From contig CALUJC010000031.1 in the NCBI GenBank assembly GCA_944320865.1, positions 1-40,646 of the forward strand: 40,646 nucleotides of DNA, written 5' to 3'. The translations under genes and the position numbers were made by a program. This DNA comes from an uncultured Bacteroides sp. GTDB taxonomy: Bacteria > Bacteroidota > Bacteroidia > Bacteroidales > Bacteroidaceae. The notes under the pieces are model-generated. The model was not told the DNA's origin, did not search any database, and saw nothing but the letters and a program-made list of their open reading frames with translations. Shown one piece after another: positions 16,949 through 26,093 of the stretch; within the stretch, counting starts at the first letter, position 1, and every line of letters starts with the position of its first letter.

Positions 16949-18127
16949 TCAATATAGAAAGCCGAACAACCAAAGCGGTACCAGGTTGCCCCGTCCTATT
17001 TCCGCTTTATGCAGGGCGTAGGTCACGTCTGGGTCGTGCTTTATCTTTGCGCCCTCTGTGCATATCCTGAACGGCAGCTTTCCGTCCACGATGAACGGCA
17101 CCAGCTTGTCGCCCTTGTTCACCTTGTGGTCTTTCCACAGGGCGTTGACGAAGAAGGTGTCCAGCACGTCCTGGTCCTCGATGTGGATGGGATAGATGGG
17201 GTACATCAGGTTGGGGTTGTGCATCATAATCTTGGCCGGCTTTTTGGGGAACTCCTCACCCTGCGGGTAGACCATGTTGATGAGGCGTGCGTCGGCCAGG
17301 TACTTGATGTAGTTCATCACCGTGGCGCGCGAGGTCTCGATGTCTCCTGCCAGCTGGCTCACGTTGGGTGCCTTGGGGCCGTCCACGGCCAGCAGGTAGA
17401 GCAGCTTCTTTATCTTCGACAGGTATTTCAGTTCTATCTGCTTGATGAGGAGGATGTCCACCTCTATCATCATGTTCATCGTCTTCAGCAGGTTCTCCGA
17501 GAAGTTGCGTTTCTCCAGGAAGAAGGGGTAGAAGCCATGGTGCAGGTAGTCGGGGAAAAAGTCCAGCGGGCGCACCTTCGAGAGGATGCCACGGGCTATC
17601 TGTTCGTGGCTTGTAAGTATTTCGTCCAGCGTGTAGGCGTGGAATTTCATGCCCGTCTGCAGGTTGAGGAATTCACGGAAGGAGAAGCCGCGCAGGTTGT
17701 AGCTGTGCACCACGTCGCGAATCTCCGAGTCTTCGTCCAGCAGGCGCATCACCGACGAGCCGGTAAACACAATCTTCAGTCCCGGAAAGCGGTCGTAGCA
17801 CTCGCGCAGCTCGTGGTTCCACCCCGGGTGCTTGAACACCTGGTCGATGAGCAGCACCCGTCCCCCGCGCCTTTGGAAGGCATCGGCAAACTCCACAATG
17901 CTGTGTCCCGAGAAGTAGAAGTTGTTCATGTTGATGAACAGGCACGAGCGGTCTGTGCCGAACTTCTCTTTGGCATATTGCAGCAAGAAGGTCGTCTTGC
18001 CCACGCCACGCGTGCCTTTGATGCCGATGAGGCGGTGGCTCCAGTCTATCTCGTCCATCAGGTCGCGGCGGACGGGAGCATTGGTGTGTTCCACCAGGTA
18101 GGCGTGAGTGCGGTAAAATGCTTCCAT
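16949..18127 (-). CDS. AAA family ATPase with C-terminal winged-helix region, Walker B glutamate replaced by Gln
   Basis: 392-residue member of the AAA_14/DUF4143-like ATPase group, which is common in Bacteroidales and of unclear function. Walker A is IKGTRGVGKTTFL near residue 35. Walker B reads RVLLIDQV, so the usual DE pair is DQ. A sensor-like FTGSSVMRL follows. The segment YLHHGFYPFFLEKRNFSENLLKTM (about 195-220) is typical of this clade, and a winged-helix segment (VSQLAGDIETSRATVMNYIKYL) lies near 265. Upstream is a good promoter (18157-18187). A neighbouring HU-type gene lies upstream on the same strand. These proteins resemble archaeal-type ATPases sometimes tied to mobile DNA, but no partner nuclease is next to it. 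Confidence 0.85.
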   Translation of the reverse strand: MEAFYRTHAYLVEHTNAPVRRDLMDEIDWSHRLIGIKGTRGVGKTTFLLQYAKEKFGTDRSCLFINMNNFYFSGHSIVEFADAFQRRGGRVLLIDQVFKHPGWNHELRECYDRFPGLKIVFTGSSVMRLLDEDSEIRDVVHSYNLRGFSFREFLNLQTGMKFHAYTLDEILTSHEQIARGILSKVRPLDFFPDYLHHGFYPFFLEKRNFSENLLKTMNMMIEVDILLIKQIELKYLSKIKKLLYLLAVDGPKAPNVSQLAGDIETSRATVMNYIKYLADARLINMVYPQGEEFPKKPAKIMMHNPNLMYPIYPIHIEDQDVLDTFFVNALWKDHKVNKGDKLVPFIVDGKLPFRICTEGAKIKHDPDVTYALHKAEIGRGNLVPLWLFGFLY

Positions 18128-18156
18128 GTCTTTGTGGGTGCTCAGTTAATCGGCCA

Positions 18157-18187
18157 CAAATATAGGTGATTTTTATCGGATTGCAAA
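18157..18187 (-). promoter_or_regulatory. Strong Bacteroidetes promoter of the AAA ATPase gene
   Basis: On the minus strand TTTG (18184-18187), 19 bases, then TATATTTG (18157-18164). Spacing and both boxes match the Bacteroidetes consensus TTTG-N19-21-TAnnTTTG. It is the best promoter match I found in the window. Confidence 0.8.
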
Positions 18188-18203
18188 GTAGGGTTGGCAA
18201 AAT

Positions 18204-18803
18204 TTATACTAATACGTACATCGGCATCCGCGTTGTGCCTTCATTGCGCAGGCGTCCTTCATCCACGAGGCGGTGCAGCAGGCGGTAAGTGGTGTTTCGC
18301 GTGAGGCTGAATAAGCGTTGCGCCTGTGCGCGGGTCAGCACGAGGTGGGTGGCAAAATGTTCGGCCAGCAGGCGGTCGATGTCCTCATCGGCCAGCGTGC
18401 GGGCATGGTCGCCGCGCTCCATGCGGCTGAAGCCAGGGTGGTGGATGCTTTCCAGGAGCGACTTTTCGGGTTGGAAGCGGATGGACTTCAAGCGTACTTT
18501 GTGCGACTTTTGCGGGGTGGCGTGGTAGATGGGTTCGGTGCTTTCGAGCGTTATCCAGAAGTATCCCAGCCCCTCGATGTGCACGCGCTGCCCACGGCCA
18601 AGTCCGTAGGCCACCACGCGCGACAGTTCGGCCAGCACGCCCCTGATGTCGCCCCGGCTCATGCTGCTGGCATGCTCGATGTGGCTGGTGATGTCGTCCG
18701 TCTCCATCGGCATGGCCAGCACCGGCCGAGGATGCAGCAGGCGTTCGTCTTCGGGTTTGTTCAAGTCGTTTACATTCTCATACCATTCAAATAAGATAGC
18801 CAT
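18204..18803 (-). CDS. HU-related DNA-binding protein with C-terminal winged helix
   Basis: 199 residues. The N-terminal part (about 1-125) has the layout of the Bacteroidetes HU-related family: a short beta start, ITSHIEHASSMSRGDIRGVLAELSRVVAYGL, then the GRGQRVHIEGLGYFWITLES arm strand. The C-terminal part (about 135-199) looks like a winged helix: DEDIDRLLAEHFATHLVLTRAQAQ, then TRNTTYRLLHRLVDEGRLRNEG with a wing strand MPMYVLV. The common family form often ends after the HU part, so this is a fusion or a longer subfamily. It lies divergently from the CHAT locus across an intergenic region that holds repeat array C. It may bind DNA in that region; that is speculation. Confidence 0.82.
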   Translation of the reverse strand: MAILFEWYENVNDLNKPEDERLLHPRPVLAMPMETDDITSHIEHASSMSRGDIRGVLAELSRVVAYGLGRGQRVHIEGLGYFWITLESTEPIYHATPQKSHKVRLKSIRFQPEKSLLESIHHPGFSRMERGDHARTLADEDIDRLLAEHFATHLVLTRAQAQRLFSLTRNTTYRLLHRLVDEGRLRNEGTTRMPMYVLV

Positions 18804-18853
18804 AGCGATATAGGGTTTTAGTTAGTACATTGGCGTTGTCATTGTAGCGGCTT

Positions 18854-18873
18854 GGCAGCGCTTTTGTGCTGCC
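18854..18873. repeat. Hairpin just left of array C
   Basis: GGCAGCGC (18854-18861), TTTT, GTGCTGCC (18866-18873) form an 8-bp stem with one wobble. It abuts the 22-bp array, and its right arm includes the TGTGCTGC motif also found beyond array E. Confidence 0.7.
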
Positions 18874-18880
18874 TTGCAAC

Positions 18881-18968
18881 CCGTCCTACTGCAGTGGGAC
18901 GACCGTCTCACTGGAATAGGACGACCGTCCTACTGGAATGGGACGACTGTCCCACTGCAGTAGGACGG
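18881..18968. repeat. Tandem array C, 22-bp palindromic unit, 4 copies, left border of the CHAT locus
   Basis: Units start at 18881, 18903, 18925 and 18947, each 22 bp. The core of the last copy plus its neighbour approaches the palindrome CGTCCCACTGCAGTAGGACG. Mismatches in several copies are C/T or A/G changes that keep G-U pairing. The same family recurs at 27405-27514. The 319-bp gap between the HU gene and the first CHAT gene (18804-19122) holds the hairpin at 18854, this array and a promoter, and no gene. Confidence 0.95.
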
Positions 18969-19089
18969 GTGTCTTTGTGCTGGCAAAGGTATGCCTTTCC
19001 GGCAGGAAAAGCAAGCCTTAGTAGCAGAAAAACAGTGCGCCTGTCGTATTTCTTGCTCCGAAAACTTTTAGGTTTCCACCTATTTTATA

Positions 19090-19097
19090 TACCTTTG
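19090..19097 (+). promoter_or_regulatory. Promoter -7 box of the first CHAT gene
   Basis: TACCTTTG fits TAnnTTTG and lies 26 bases before the ATG at 19123. A weak TTTT at 19066-19069 lies 20 bases upstream of the box in the -33 position. Confidence 0.5.
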
Positions 19098-19122
19098 GGC
19101 AGTGCTTGAAAATCTGTTTCCA

Positions 19123-22100
19123 ATGAAAACACTCGCCATCCTTATCCTGATGCTGGTGGCGGCCGTGCCCCGCCTTTCAGCCCAGGCCGACCGCTCGGCC
19201 GAGGAAAACAGCCTGATGAACTGCATGCTGCGCGTGCGCTTCGGCTTGGAGAAGGCCACCCCTGCCGGCATGGCCTATGACTACACCGCTTATGTGGACA
19301 CCCTCTACCGCTATCTTTATGCCCAGCCCGTGCAGGCCGGGGCGGCTATCAAGCTGATGGCGAAGCTCACCCTGCAGGCTTACTTCATCGGGACGGGCGA
19401 TGCGCGCACGGATTGGGAAGATACGGACCGGACGTTGCGCGTGGCCCAGCGCCTGCCCTCGATTTACGACATCTTTTTCGTCACCTGCGCCAATGGCATG
19501 GCCTTGCACCTGGAGGAGGCTGGTCGCTATGCCGATGCCATCCAAAGGCGCGACTGGGCGTTGCTGGCCCTGCCCAAGGTGCTCGGCACGGAAGACACGC
19601 CTATGGCCTACCTGTTGCTGAAGCAGAACGAGGCACTCAGCTTCCAGCAGGTCAGGGACTATCAGCGTGCTGCCCGATACTCCCTTAGAGCCGCCCGCAT
19701 GGCGCAAAAGCTGGAAGGCGATACCTCTGCCCTCTACCGCGACGACCTACAGATGGCCGCCTCTGTGTGCCACATAGCGGGGCTGTATGAAAAGGCAGAT
19801 TCCTGCTTCTCCCTCGTCCAGACACAGATGGAGAGTGAAGGGCAGCAATCGTCGGCCGAGTATGCCCGCCTGCTCCTCGACCGTGCCGATGTCTGCCAAA
19901 ACTTGGGACTTGCCGCCCGGGCCGACAGCTGCTACTTGCAAGTCCTCTCCCCCTCCATGGGGGCTGACGATGCCTTGCACCGCGAAGCCCTCTACGGATT
20001 AGCCTCCTTGCGTTACGGGCAGGCCGACTACGAAGGCATGCTTTCCCCCATGCGCCAAGCCATAGCTTTGATGGAGGAAGAGAAAGATGATGTCAACCCA
20101 GCAGATGTGTTCCGCCTGCTCGACCTGTGCAATGCCCCCAACGTGGGTGAGGAGCGGAGACGCCTGCTTGCCCTGGCCCGCCGGGCAGAACGGAAGGATG
20201 ATGTCCCCTCGCTTGCCACGCTGGCTTATGCTTATCGGAAGAATTATGACTACGGCCGCTCGTCTGCCTTGTGCGAAGACGTGGCCCGCCTGATGGATAA
20301 ATATGCCGAGGCAGGCGACACGGTGCGGTTTGAAGCCGGCTTGCCCTACGTGCAGACGCTGTTTGTGCGGGGCAAGTATCAGGAGAAGTGCATCGGATAC
20401 CTGTGGCACAGCCTGCGCTCCATGCAGAGGCAGTTCGGCGCTTCCCATCCCCTTGCTTTGGAGATGGCTGCCCTTATCGCTTCGCAATACGTGGTGGCTG
20501 GCGATTACCGCCGTGCCACCCACTTGGCCGACTCCTGCCTGGCTGTGCCCGATGCGTCCGAAAGCGTGCGCTTCCAGTTGCTCCGTGCCAAGGCCGATGC
20601 CCTTACCGCCACAGGACAGTTTGTCCGTGCCATCGGCATCAACCGCCAGGCTTTGCCTTTAGCCCGGAACATGACCGAACGGTGGGATGTCCGCGCACAT
20701 GGCATTGTGGGTAACCTCATGGCCGAACTGGACGTGCATCGCACCAACCGCGATGAAACCTCCTACCCCGGCACAGACTCTTTGGCACAGGTTCTTTTGC
20801 AAGAAGCCCGTGCGCTGGCCGATTTTGCCGACAGGCAGTTTGGAGCCGGAAACCAAGAACACATTCTTGCCCTGGAGTATCTGGCCTCGGCCTGCTATCT
20901 GGCCGGACAACAGGACGAGATGCTACAGACAGCCCTTGCCTGCGAAGACCTTATCCGTCGCCACGTGCGCAACGAAGAACTGAAGGCCGTCTACTTGGAG
21001 TGCCTTGCTCCCTTCCACATTTACGCACACGATTACCGTAAAGCTTACTCGCTGATAGACCGCAAGAGCCTGAAGAAGGAAGACGACCTGCTCTTTGCCG
21101 AACGCCACAACACATTGACCTTGCTGGCCGAAACCACCTTGGGCATGGGGCGCCTGAAGGATGCACAAGCCTGGTACACCCGCCAGGCTGAAGGCATCAT
21201 TGCCGAAACGGGGCGCAACTTCGCCTCGCTCACTGCTGCCGAGCGCAACCGTTATTGGCGCATGTACCGGCAATACATATACGATGCAGGCAAATTCATT
21301 ACCGAAGTGGGCAAGCCTTCGCGTTTTGCCGGCACGGTGTACGACCTTGCACTGTTCTCCAAAGGCTTGTTGCTTAATTCATCCCGCCAGTTGGAACGCC
21401 TTATTACCGCGAGCGGGGACGACAGCCTGATGCGGAGTTATGATGCATTGAACGACCTGCGCAGTACGCTGGTCAACACGCCCTCCCTACTCCCGGCCGA
21501 GCGTGCAGCCATGATGCGCCGGGCAGACGAACTGGAAGCAGACATCATCCGCCGTGCCCAAGCCTATGGCGACTATACACGCTACCTCCGCACCCGTTGG
21601 CAAGACGTGCGCGACAGGCTGAAGGAAAAGGACGTTGCCATTGAGTTCATCGACTACATGCGCCAGGACAGTACGGAGATGTATGGCGCCTTGCTCTTGG
21701 GCAGGCAGTGGGACGAGCCCATCTTTGTGCCCCTTGTAGAGAAGTCGCGTTACGACAGTCTGGCCACGTCGTTTTCCATCGATGCGGCCACGTCTGCTCC
21801 GGTATGGCAGCCTTTGATGCCTTTCCTTGTCGGGACGGAAAACATCTATTTTGCGCCTACGGGCATCTTGCACAAACTCCCTATAGAATACATGCCTTGT
21901 CCGGGGGATAGCCTGGACATGAGTGAACGCTTCCGCATGTATCGCCTTTCCTCCACCCGCGTGTTGACTGAACTCCGGACAGACAAGCCGGAAAGAAAGG
22001 CCGTGCTTTACGGCGGATTAGAGTACGATGCCACTCTTGTCATGCTGAACGAAGCGGACAGCCGCCAGGGACGTGTGTTGCGCCTGCCATACCTGCAGGG

Positions 22101-22746
22101 CACGGAGCAAGAGGTGGAGGCCATTGCCCCCCTCCTTCAGGGCAAGCACATGAAGTTCAGCCTCTACACAGGCGAAGATGGCACGGAAGAATCTTTCAAA
22201 GCCCTGTCGGGGCAACCGGTCAGTCTGATTCACCTGGCCACCCACGGATATTACTTGCCCCTTTATGACGATGCGCTGGAGCAGATTCCTTCGCTTCGCC
22301 TTTCTGCCACGATGAAAGATGAAGACCGCACGCTGCTCAATGCCGCTGTCTGCATGGCGGGCATCAACAATGCCCACTTGGCTTCGGATTTGGACACGTC
22401 GGACGACGGCTACCTGTCTGCCAAGGAAATCGCTGCGATGGACTTGCAGGGCACCGACCTCGTCGTACTCTCTGCTTGCCTCACCGCCGAGGGCGAAGTG
22501 ACGGGCGAGGGCGTCTTCGGCCTGCAACGCGGCTTCAAGCAGGCAGGGGCAGGCACGCTGCTGATGAGCTGCTGGAAGGTGGACGACCAAGCCACCCGCC
22601 TGTTGATGATGTCTTTCTATACTCATCTTCTCCGTGGGGAAAGCAAGCGTGAAGCCTTTGTGGCGGCTCAAAAAGAATTGAGATCGAACGAGAAGTACAA
22701 TGACTCCCGTTATTGGGCGGCGTTCATCCTGCTCGACGGGATATGA
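19123..22746 (+). CDS. Exported TPR-CHAT domain protease, long form
   Basis: 1207-residue protein with a signal peptide (MKTLAILILMLVAAVPRLSA, cut before QAD). I start at the ATG at 19123 rather than the GTG at 19102 because it begins the signal peptide directly. Residues about 40-720 are helical TPR-like repeats (for example YADAIQRRDWALLALPKVLG and YQRAARYSLRAARMAQKLEG). A CHAT caspase-like domain follows from about 837 (KDVAIEFIDYM) to the end. The His/Cys dyad is intact: H1041 in IHLATHGYYL and C1119 in VVLSACLTAEG, then GAGTLLMSCWKVDD. CHAT enzymes are caspase-family cysteine proteases. The export signal places this one in the periplasm or at the surface. Its target is unknown; three further exported proteins follow. 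Confidence 0.9.
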   Translation: MKTLAILILMLVAAVPRLSAQADRSAEENSLMNCMLRVRFGLEKATPAGMAYDYTAYVDTLYRYLYAQPVQAGAAIKLMAKLTLQAYFIGTGDARTDWEDTDRTLRVAQRLPSIYDIFFVTCANGMALHLEEAGRYADAIQRRDWALLALPKVLGTEDTPMAYLLLKQNEALSFQQVRDYQRAARYSLRAARMAQKLEGDTSALYRDDLQMAASVCHIAGLYEKADSCFSLVQTQMESEGQQSSAEYARLLLDRADVCQNLGLAARADSCYLQVLSPSMGADDALHREALYGLASLRYGQADYEGMLSPMRQAIALMEEEKDDVNPADVFRLLDLCNAPNVGEERRRLLALARRAERKDDVPSLATLAYAYRKNYDYGRSSALCEDVARLMDKYAEAGDTVRFEAGLPYVQTLFVRGKYQEKCIGYLWHSLRSMQRQFGASHPLALEMAALIASQYVVAGDYRRATHLADSCLAVPDASESVRFQLLRAKADALTATGQFVRAIGINRQALPLARNMTERWDVRAHGIVGNLMAELDVHRTNRDETSYPGTDSLAQVLLQEARALADFADRQFGAGNQEHILALEYLASACYLAGQQDEMLQTALACEDLIRRHVRNEELKAVYLECLAPFHIYAHDYRKAYSLIDRKSLKKEDDLLFAERHNTLTLLAETTLGMGRLKDAQAWYTRQAEGIIAETGRNFASLTAAERNRYWRMYRQYIYDAGKFITEVGKPSRFAGTVYDLALFSKGLLLNSSRQLERLITASGDDSLMRSYDALNDLRSTLVNTPSLLPAERAAMMRRADELEADIIRRAQAYGDYTRYLRTRWQDVRDRLKEKDVAIEFIDYMRQDSTEMYGALLLGRQWDEPIFVPLVEKSRYDSLATSFSIDAATSAPVWQPLMPFLVGTENIYFAPTGILHKLPIEYMPCPGDSLDMSERFRMYRLSSTRVLTELRTDKPERKAVLYGGLEYDATLVMLNEADSRQGRVLRLPYLQGTEQEVEAIAPLLQGKHMKFSLYTGEDGTEESFKALSGQPVSLIHLATHGYYLPLYDDALEQIPSLRLSATMKDEDRTLLNAAVCMAGINNAHLASDLDTSDDGYLSAKEIAAMDLQGTDLVVLSACLTAEGEVTGEGVFGLQRGFKQAGAGTLLMSCWKVDDQATRLLMMSFYTHLLRGESKREAFVAAQKELRSNEKYNDSRYWAAFILLDGI

Positions 22747-22757
22747 TGGATTGGCGA

Positions 22758-22836
22758 TACTTCACCGGCTGGGTAGCGTAGTATCGCCAGCGTGCTGGCT
22801 TAGTATCGCTACCACGCTGGCGTTGGAACGCTACCG
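22758..22836. repeat. Array F, 22-bp hairpin units, 2-3 degenerate copies
   Basis: AGTATCGC begins units at 22780 and 22802, 22 bp apart. CGCTACC at 22807 and 22829 keeps the same period. The first unit contains GCCAGC-GT-GCTGGC. GGTAGCG (22772-22778) can also pair with CGCTACC (22807-22813). It lies between the first CHAT gene and the next promoter. Confidence 0.85.
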
Positions 22837-22841
22837 GACGA

Positions 22842-22849
22842 TATTTTTG
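22842..22849 (+). promoter_or_regulatory. Promoter -7 box for the second part of the CHAT locus
   Basis: TATTTTTG matches TAnnTTTG and lies 31 bases before the ATG at 22881. It suggests that the last three genes can be transcribed separately from the first CHAT gene. Confidence 0.5.
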
Positions 22850-22880
22850 AATTGTATAACTTATTAATACTCAAACTGAA

Positions 22881-23555
22881 ATGAAAACTATCTTTAAACT
22901 CTGCCTCATTGCCTTCTTTGCATGCCCTGCTTGCATGTGGGCGCAAACCACCAAGTTGTCTCCTAAAATGGAATTGTTTAAAGAATATTGCCTGAAAGTA
23001 CGTGAAGGCATCGGAAGCCAGGATATTGCAACCCTGGAGGATTGCCTAAAGGAGTTCAACCAGAAGGCTTACAACGCTACCGGGGGCAACTTCGTGTACA
23101 ATGGCCAAACCATTGCGCTGACCAAGTACGACCGCTTTTATAAGGTGGATACGCTTGCCTCCGTGCCTATGGGCAACCATTTGAAATTTGACCCTGCTTA
23201 TGTCGACACGCTTTTGGCCACCGACCTGCAACCTGTCGCGCTCGAAGAGCCTACCTTGTTGCGGAGCGATGGTTACGATTGCATGTACATTCATCAGGCC
23301 ATTGCGGCTAAGGGGAAATGTGTTTACCAAGCAAAAGGCTCCGGGGCAAAGGAGCTGTTTGTAGTAGCCGAAAATGGAGGCACCATTAATCTTGTCGTCA
23401 AGAATCCGAAAAATAAGGTAGAAGTGAAAGATGCGTCATCTGCCGGAAAACCCTCGGCCGAAGTCACGTGGAGCATGCCACGCTTCAGCGATTACAGCAT
23501 TGAGGTGGAAAACACGTCGGATAAGGACATCAGTGTTATCATCGTCACCAATTGA
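22881..23555 (+). CDS. Exported protein of unknown function in the CHAT locus
   Basis: 224 residues with a clear signal peptide (MKTIFKLCLIAFFACPACMWA, cleavage before QTT). I do not recognise a family. The N-terminal half has a helical stretch (MELFKEYCLKVREGIGSQDI). The C-terminal half, from about residue 155, is beta-rich (KELFVVAENGGTINLVVKN, then WSMPRFSDYSIEVENTSD and ISVIIVTN) and resembles small beta-sandwich domains such as the PPC domains that accompany secreted proteases; this is a loose impression. The next CHAT gene starts 5 bases after its stop codon, so they are co-transcribed. It might be an inhibitor, a chaperone or a sensing partner. Confidence 0.8.
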   Translation: MKTIFKLCLIAFFACPACMWAQTTKLSPKMELFKEYCLKVREGIGSQDIATLEDCLKEFNQKAYNATGGNFVYNGQTIALTKYDRFYKVDTLASVPMGNHLKFDPAYVDTLLATDLQPVALEEPTLLRSDGYDCMYIHQAIAAKGKCVYQAKGSGAKELFVVAENGGTINLVVKNPKNKVEVKDASSAGKPSAEVTWSMPRFSDYSIEVENTSDKDISVIIVTN

Positions 23556-23560
23556 ACGCA

Positions 23561-26059
23561 ATGGAGAAGAAAAGAATCCTGTTGCTATTTGTGGGCATAT
23601 GGCTGATGACAGGCCTTTTTGCACAGACTGACTACATGGCTCGTGGCAATGCCAGTATGGAGCAGGGCGACTATGAGTCGGCCATCCGCTGGTATCGCCA
23701 GGTAGAGCCAATCAACCTTTCGCAAAGCCGCCGGCTTTACGAAAGATTGGCGCGTTCTTATAAGTACATTGGCAACTACACGGAGGCCATACGCTACAAC
23801 ACCCTTCTGCTGGGCATGCAACGTGGGTCGAACCGCGAGCGTGTCTTGCTCAACCTCAGCGGATTATGGCTGCTTAGCGGACAATACGAAGAAGTCATTG
23901 CCCACCTGGAAGGCCTGCACTTCACTGAAGACGATGCCGAAAGCACGCGCCTCGTCAACCTTTCGTCGGCCTACTTGCGCATGAACCGTCCGCTCGATGC
24001 GCTTCACTTGTTAGAACGTGCCTTGCAAGCTGTTTCCCCGGAGAGTAGCATTTATCGCACGGCCTTGCAAAACAGGGGATATACGGAGTGGGTCATTGGA
24101 AAGTATCAAGATGCACGAAAGTCCTTGAAACAAGCCATCCTTCTTTATCCCGACGACCGGGCGGATAAATACGTGTGTCTTGGAAATTTGGCTATTGTTG
24201 AAGCTGAATGCGGCGATTATGGACAGGCCTTGAAGCAGATAGATGCCGCACTCCGCTGGCAACGCGCCAACTTGGGTGATGAACATCCCGATTACCTTGT
24301 CTCAATTCGGAAAAAGGCGGAAATCTTGTTGAAGCAATCCGATTACCCTTCTTCTGTACGTTTGTTCAAGGAATATTTCCGGAAGGAGCGCGAGTATATC
24401 ATCCGCAACTTTGCTTATATGACGGAAAGCGAGAGGCAGAACTTTTGGGCGGCACACGCTCCTTTGTTGGCCGAATGCTATGCTACGGAGTATGTCGACC
24501 CGGATTTTTTGTTTGACGTGGCGGTATTCTCTAAGTCGGTCTTGCAGCAGGCTGCTACCGATTTCCAACATTTCTTGTCTCAAGATAAAGCACATTCGGC
24601 CGATTATGCCCGTTTGAAAGGTCTGCGCTTCAGGCTGCGCACTCTTCCGGTCGGTGCGGAGCGCGATGCACTTACCCGGCAGGCTGATTCTTTGGAACGC
24701 ACGCTTATCCGGCAGGTAAGCCGGTTGGGAGCCTTTACCAAGAGCCTGTCCGTGTCGGGCAATGATGTACGGCAAGCATTGAAAAACACCCGCGACCGCC
24801 TTGTGGAGTTCATTCAATACACGAGCAATGACACCGTCCGTTATGCAGCCTTGTTGGCGGGGAAGACTCAACCTGTACGGTTTATCCCATTGTTTATCCG
24901 GAAAGAGATAGAAAACCACTCCTTAGGTGGCAGCAGGAAGACGGTGAGTCAAGCCATTTACTCTCGCTCGGGTAGTGATAAGAACCGTCTGTATACAGAT
25001 ACGTTGTTAGGTAGGGCGGTATGGAAGAACATCATGGAGCATGTTCCACAGGATGCAGCTGTTTATTTTGTGCCCGATGGTTTGATACATTTGTTAGCTA
25101 TCGAATATTTGTGCTTCGACCGTCCCGATTGTCGTTTTTTCCGTTTGTCATCTTCCAGGCAACTTTGTGAACGCAGCAGGGGGGAACAAAGGCCTGTTTC
25201 TTCCATGTTGCTTGTAGGCGGATTGGATTATGATGACACCTCCTCCGTAGTGCAACACGCAGATAGTTTGCCCGACCGTAGGGGAAGCCAAACCTTGTTG
25301 CGCGATGGCATGCCTCCTGCCACGGGGGGCGGATTTCCTTATCTGCCGGGTTCGCGGGCAGAAGTAGATAGTATCGGTACTACCTTATTGGCTGATGGAG
25401 AAAACATCCGCCTGCTGGTAGAAGCGGAAGGTACGGAAGATGCCGTAAAACGTGAAATGCAACGGAGTGATGTCGTACACATCTCCACCCACGGCTTCTG
25501 TACCGATTATCAAGTGGCACCTCGCTTGGCGTATGCCAAAGACAGCATCCCTGAAGACCTCTCCCTGTTGCGGTGCGGGCTTGTATTGTCCGGCGCCAAT
25601 CGGTGTGCCCGTCCTTTGCCGGGCAATGAGGATTATGAAGACGGCATCCTCACCGCCCGTGAGTTGTGCGACCTCGATCTTAGCCATGTGCGTCTTGCTG
25701 TGCTCTCCGCTTGCCAGACGGGATTGGGGCGTGTCACCATTGATGGGGTGGCGGGATTGCCGCGCGGCTTGAAAAAGTCGGGAGCAGGTGCCATCCTCAT
25801 GTCGTTATGGGAAGTAGATGACCGTGCCACGCAACGGCTCATGACTTCGTTTTATAGTAACTTGGAAGAGCATGGCATGACTCTGCATCAGGCCTTGACT
25901 GCAGCTCAACAGACCTTACGTACGGAAGAAGTGGATGCTGCTGTACAAACCGTATTCTCGCCCGCCACGTTGTCTGCCCGCCGGGTATCTTTGCCTTCGC
26001 AGGCAAGTTACGATTCTCCTTGCTATTGGGCGGCTTTTGTGCTTATTGATGCGCTATGA
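23561..26059 (+). CDS. Exported TPR-CHAT domain protease, short form
   Basis: 832 residues from the ATG at 23561 (MEKKRILLLFVGIWLMTGLF, signal peptide cut before QTD); a TTG at 23552 would overlap the previous stop codon and adds nothing family-like. TPR repeats fill about 24-290 (GNASMEQGDYESAIRWYRQV, YKYIGNYTEAIRYNTLLLG, GKYQDARKSLKQAILLYPDD). The CHAT domain spans about 410-832. The dyad is present: H644 in VHISTHGFCTD and C718 in AVLSACQTGLG, followed by GAGAILMSLWEVDD. It is a shorter paralogue of the first CHAT protein and shares its C-terminal landmarks. Substrate unknown. Confidence 0.9.
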   Translation: MEKKRILLLFVGIWLMTGLFAQTDYMARGNASMEQGDYESAIRWYRQVEPINLSQSRRLYERLARSYKYIGNYTEAIRYNTLLLGMQRGSNRERVLLNLSGLWLLSGQYEEVIAHLEGLHFTEDDAESTRLVNLSSAYLRMNRPLDALHLLERALQAVSPESSIYRTALQNRGYTEWVIGKYQDARKSLKQAILLYPDDRADKYVCLGNLAIVEAECGDYGQALKQIDAALRWQRANLGDEHPDYLVSIRKKAEILLKQSDYPSSVRLFKEYFRKEREYIIRNFAYMTESERQNFWAAHAPLLAECYATEYVDPDFLFDVAVFSKSVLQQAATDFQHFLSQDKAHSADYARLKGLRFRLRTLPVGAERDALTRQADSLERTLIRQVSRLGAFTKSLSVSGNDVRQALKNTRDRLVEFIQYTSNDTVRYAALLAGKTQPVRFIPLFIRKEIENHSLGGSRKTVSQAIYSRSGSDKNRLYTDTLLGRAVWKNIMEHVPQDAAVYFVPDGLIHLLAIEYLCFDRPDCRFFRLSSSRQLCERSRGEQRPVSSMLLVGGLDYDDTSSVVQHADSLPDRRGSQTLLRDGMPPATGGGFPYLPGSRAEVDSIGTTLLADGENIRLLVEAEGTEDAVKREMQRSDVVHISTHGFCTDYQVAPRLAYAKDSIPEDLSLLRCGLVLSGANRCARPLPGNEDYEDGILTARELCDLDLSHVRLAVLSACQTGLGRVTIDGVAGLPRGLKKSGAGAILMSLWEVDDRATQRLMTSFYSNLEEHGMTLHQALTAAQQTLRTEEVDAAVQTVFSPATLSARRVSLPSQASYDSPCYWAAFVLIDAL

Positions 26060-26093
26060 CCTTTTTACCAGAAACCAATAAAACACTTATATT

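Noticed and set aside
16949-18803. Mobile element containing the AAA ATPase and HU-type gene
   Set aside because: No integrase, transposase, tRNA gene or direct-repeat boundary is visible, and base composition matches the neighbours.
18852-19109. 85-residue open frame across array C, with a similar one across array E (27274-27543, minus)
   Set aside because: Their likeness comes only from the shared palindromic DNA repeat; they have no independent coding signal.
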